From Rhodospirillaceae bacterium (GTDB taxonomy: Bacteria > Pseudomonadota > Alphaproteobacteria > UBA828), in contig JAPPKP010000419.1 of assembly GCA_028819955.1 (NCBI GenBank), forward strand, positions 1-8,486: DNA of 8,486 nt, written 5' to 3'. Below, in pieces: positions 7,323-8,486 of the stretch (position 1 is the stretch's first letter; each line of letters starts with the position of its first letter). The translations under genes and the position numbers were made by a program. The notes beneath the pieces were generated by a model. That model was not told the origin of the DNA, searched no databases, and saw only the letters and a list, made by a program, of their open reading frames with translations.

Positions 7323-7757
7323 ATGCGCCATCGACATGGCCAACGCAAGCTGAACCGAACGTCGAGCCATCGCCGCGCGATGTTCCGCAACATGGCGACG
7401 TCGCTGCTCAAGCACGAGCAGATCGAGACCACGGTGCCGAAGGCGAAGGAGCTGCGCGGCGTGGTCGAGCGCATGATCACGCTGGGCAAGCGCGGCGATC
7501 TCCACGCGCGCCGGCAGGCGCTGAGCTATCTCGTGGACGATGCGGTCGTGCGCAAATTGTTCGACACGCTGGGCCCCCGCTATGCCGAGCGCCCGGGCGG
7601 CTACACCCGGGTGCTCAAGGCCGGCTACCGCTACGGCGATGCCGCACCCATGGCGATCATCGAGCTGGTCGACCGGGACGAGGACGAGAAGGGCAAGGAT
7701 TCGGGCCCGGTTCCGGGCGACGACGAGGAGGAGGAAGAGGAGAGCGAAGCCGCGTAG
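7323..7757 (+). CDS. rplQ: 50S ribosomal protein L17 with acidic C-terminal tail
   Basis: L17 is a 50S protein near the exit-tunnel side. The 144-residue product starts [20 protein letters not shown] and has the normal core [20 protein letters not shown] (21-40), [17 protein letters not shown] (43-59) and [20 protein letters not shown], ending near IIELVDRD. A 24-residue or so tail follows, rich in D and E (including [12 protein letters not shown]), absent from the shorter E. coli-type protein (about 127 residues) but similar to extensions in some alphaproteobacterial L17. The ATG at 7323 has AGGGGGA 6 nt upstream (7310-7316). It closes the alpha operon, 40 bp after rpoA, and converges with otnC 29 bp away. 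A weak 5-bp hairpin (7780-7797) is the only terminator-like structure seen. Confidence 0.97.
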   Translation: MRHRHGQRKLNRTSSHRRAMFRNMATSLLKHEQIETTVPKAKELRGVVERMITLGKRGDLHARRQALSYLVDDAVVRKLFDTLGPRYAERPGGYTRVLKAGYRYGDAAPMAIIELVDRDEDEKGKDSGPVPGDDEEEEEESEAA

Positions 7758-7786
7758 GCGGCACGTCTATCCCACTGAATCCCGGC

Positions 7787-8419
7787 TCAGGTCGGGAAGA
7801 CCTCTCTCAGCTCGGCGACCTGCTCGTCGGTCAGCAACCTGACCGGCGCGCCGCGCAGCAGCAGGTGCAGCTTTGCCGTCTCCTCCAGCTCTTCGGCGGC
7901 ATAGACCGCGGCGTCCAGCCCCTTCCCCGCCACCACGGGGCCGTGATTGGCCAGCAGAACCGCGTGGTGCGTGCGGGCCGCGTCGCGCACGGCGTCCGCG
8001 AGCGCGCGATCGCCAGGCCGGTAGTAAGGGATGAGCGGCAGCCGGCCCACGCGCATCACGTAGTAGGCGGTGATCGGCGGCAGCACGTCGGCGGGGTCGG
8101 CGTCGGCGAGGCAGGAGACCGCGACCGAGCACGTGCTGTGCAGATGCACGATGGCACGCGCATCGGGTCTCGCCCGGTACATCGACTGATGCAGGAAGGC
8201 CTCCTTCGACGGCGGATCGCCGGAGAGGTGGGCTCCGTCCGGCCCGAGCTTCGCGATGCGGGCGGGATCGAGCCGGCCGAGACAGGAGTTGGTCGGCGTG
8301 ACCAGAATGCCGTCGTCCAGCAGCACGCTGATATTGCCCGACGCCCCACAGCCATAGCCGCGCGTGAACAGGGATTCGCCGTGCAGGGCGATCTGTTCGC
8401 GGAGCGCGGTCTCGTTCAC
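7787..8419 (-). CDS. otnC: OtnC-like class II aldolase (3-oxo-tetronate 4-phosphate decarboxylase)
   Basis: This 210-residue protein belongs to the class II aldolase/adducin family. GASGNIS (25-31) and TPTNSCLGRL (41-50) bind phosphate, E73 in SKEAF is the probable catalytic acid, and H92, H94 and H159 (VHLHST; LANHGP) are the metal ligands. The NSCLGRLDP and ITAYYVMRVGRLPLIPYY segments look like OtnC (YgbL) rather than L-fuculose-phosphate aldolase. OtnC decarboxylates 3-oxo-tetronate 4-phosphate to dihydroxyacetone phosphate and CO2 in L-threonate and D-erythronate catabolism. It starts with GTG at 8419 and overlaps the TGA of the upstream kinase gene (GTGA). No clear Shine-Dalgarno is seen, so coupling is likely. 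The kinase next to it strongly supports the call over a generic aldolase. It converges with rplQ. Confidence 0.85.
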   Translation of the reverse strand: MNETALREQIALHGESLFTRGYGCGASGNISVLLDDGILVTPTNSCLGRLDPARIAKLGPDGAHLSGDPPSKEAFLHQSMYRARPDARAIVHLHSTCSVAVSCLADADPADVLPPITAYYVMRVGRLPLIPYYRPGDRALADAVRDAARTHHAVLLANHGPVVAGKGLDAAVYAAEELEETAKLHLLLRGAPVRLLTDEQVAELREVFPT

Positions 8420-8486
8420 GGCAGGACGGTGAACGCGCGGGTGAAGAAGTCGGGCGCGCCGAAGTTGCCGGACTTCAGCGCGAGAT
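8416..8486 (-). CDS. otnK: 3-oxo-tetronate kinase (DUF1537 family), C-terminal 22 residues only (partial)
   Basis: The frame enters from the right edge and ends with TGA at 8416-8418, giving the tail LALKSGNFGAPDFFTRAF followed by TVLP. The KSGNFG-x-x-DFF motif is characteristic of the C-terminus of four-carbon acid sugar kinases (OtnK/YgbK, DUF1537), where it lines the nucleotide site. OtnK phosphorylates 3-oxo-tetronate to the 4-phosphate that OtnC decarboxylates. Its stop overlaps the GTG of otnC by 4 bp, so the two genes form a pathway pair in one transcript. It is cut by the window end, not by a mutation. Confidence 0.8.
   Translation of the reverse strand, partial: LALKSGNFGAPDFFTRAFTVLP

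Noticed and set aside
5228..7489. A 753-codon open frame on the minus strand antisense to rpsM, rpsK and rpoA
   Set aside because: It lies opposite four certain plus-strand genes, has arginine-, histidine- and aspartate-rich composition typical of a shadow frame in GC-rich DNA, and shows no recognisable domain or ribosome site.
7780..7797. TCCCG/CGGGA hairpin as a terminator between rplQ and otnC
   Set aside because: The stem is only 5 bp, there is no T-run on either strand, and it overlaps the otnC stop codon. It is too weak to call.
1..8486. CRISPR arrays, tRNA or rRNA genes, insertion sequences, riboswitches
   Set aside because: No regularly spaced repeats, tRNA-like cloverleaf, transposase motifs or terminal inverted repeats were seen by eye. 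The gaps over 150 bp hold only the promoter and repeat elements listed.

Overview
This GC-rich window looks like chromosomal DNA of an alphaproteobacterium, possibly Rhodospirillales-like, although that rank is a guess. Two gene clusters point there: miaB-phoH-ybeY-corC-(lnt), and an alpha operon rpsM-rpsK-rpoA-rplQ that lacks rpsD. Both are familiar alphaproteobacterial arrangements. The RpoA and L17 sequences fit as well. Six of eleven called starts are GTG or TTG.

Layout. (1) Positions 1-3990, minus strand, is an RNA-modification and envelope operon read right to left. miaB (tRNA methylthiotransferase) is followed by phoH (ATPase), ybeY (rRNA-maturation endoribonuclease), corC (CBS-domain protein) and the first 22 codons of a probable lnt. 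Its genes overlap or nearly touch, and a good sigma70-type promoter lies just upstream of miaB. (2) Positions 3991-4196 are intergenic: the miaB promoter, a 9-bp tandem repeat and two back-to-back perfect GC-rich hairpins. (3) Positions 4197-5252, minus strand, hold a tartrate/D-malate-type NAD-dependent decarboxylating dehydrogenase with a near-perfect Shine-Dalgarno. (4) Positions 5253-5419 are a divergent intergenic region with a candidate promoter for the ribosomal genes. (5) Positions 5420-7757, plus strand, hold rpsM-rpsK-rpoA-rplQ. (6) Positions 7787-8486, minus strand, hold otnC (class II aldolase-type sugar-acid phosphate decarboxylase) and the last 22 codons of a DUF1537-type kinase, otnK, overlapping by 4 bp.

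The translation and RNA genes (miaB, ybeY, phoH, alpha operon) are housekeeping. The two loci flanking the alpha operon, a tartrate/malate-type dehydrogenase and otnC-otnK, suggest catabolism of four-carbon hydroxy acids. The plus-strand alpha operon sits as an island in an otherwise minus-strand window and has lost its usual upstream neighbours secY and adk.

The most suspicious sequence is about 90 bp around the rpoA start (roughly 6197-6289). It has C7, C9 and A10 runs, no recognisable ribosome binding site, and an RpoA N-terminus differing at four or five normally conserved positions without a length change. This may be a sequencing or assembly error or a real divergence. I found no clear novel system, CRISPR array, mobile element or RNA gene.
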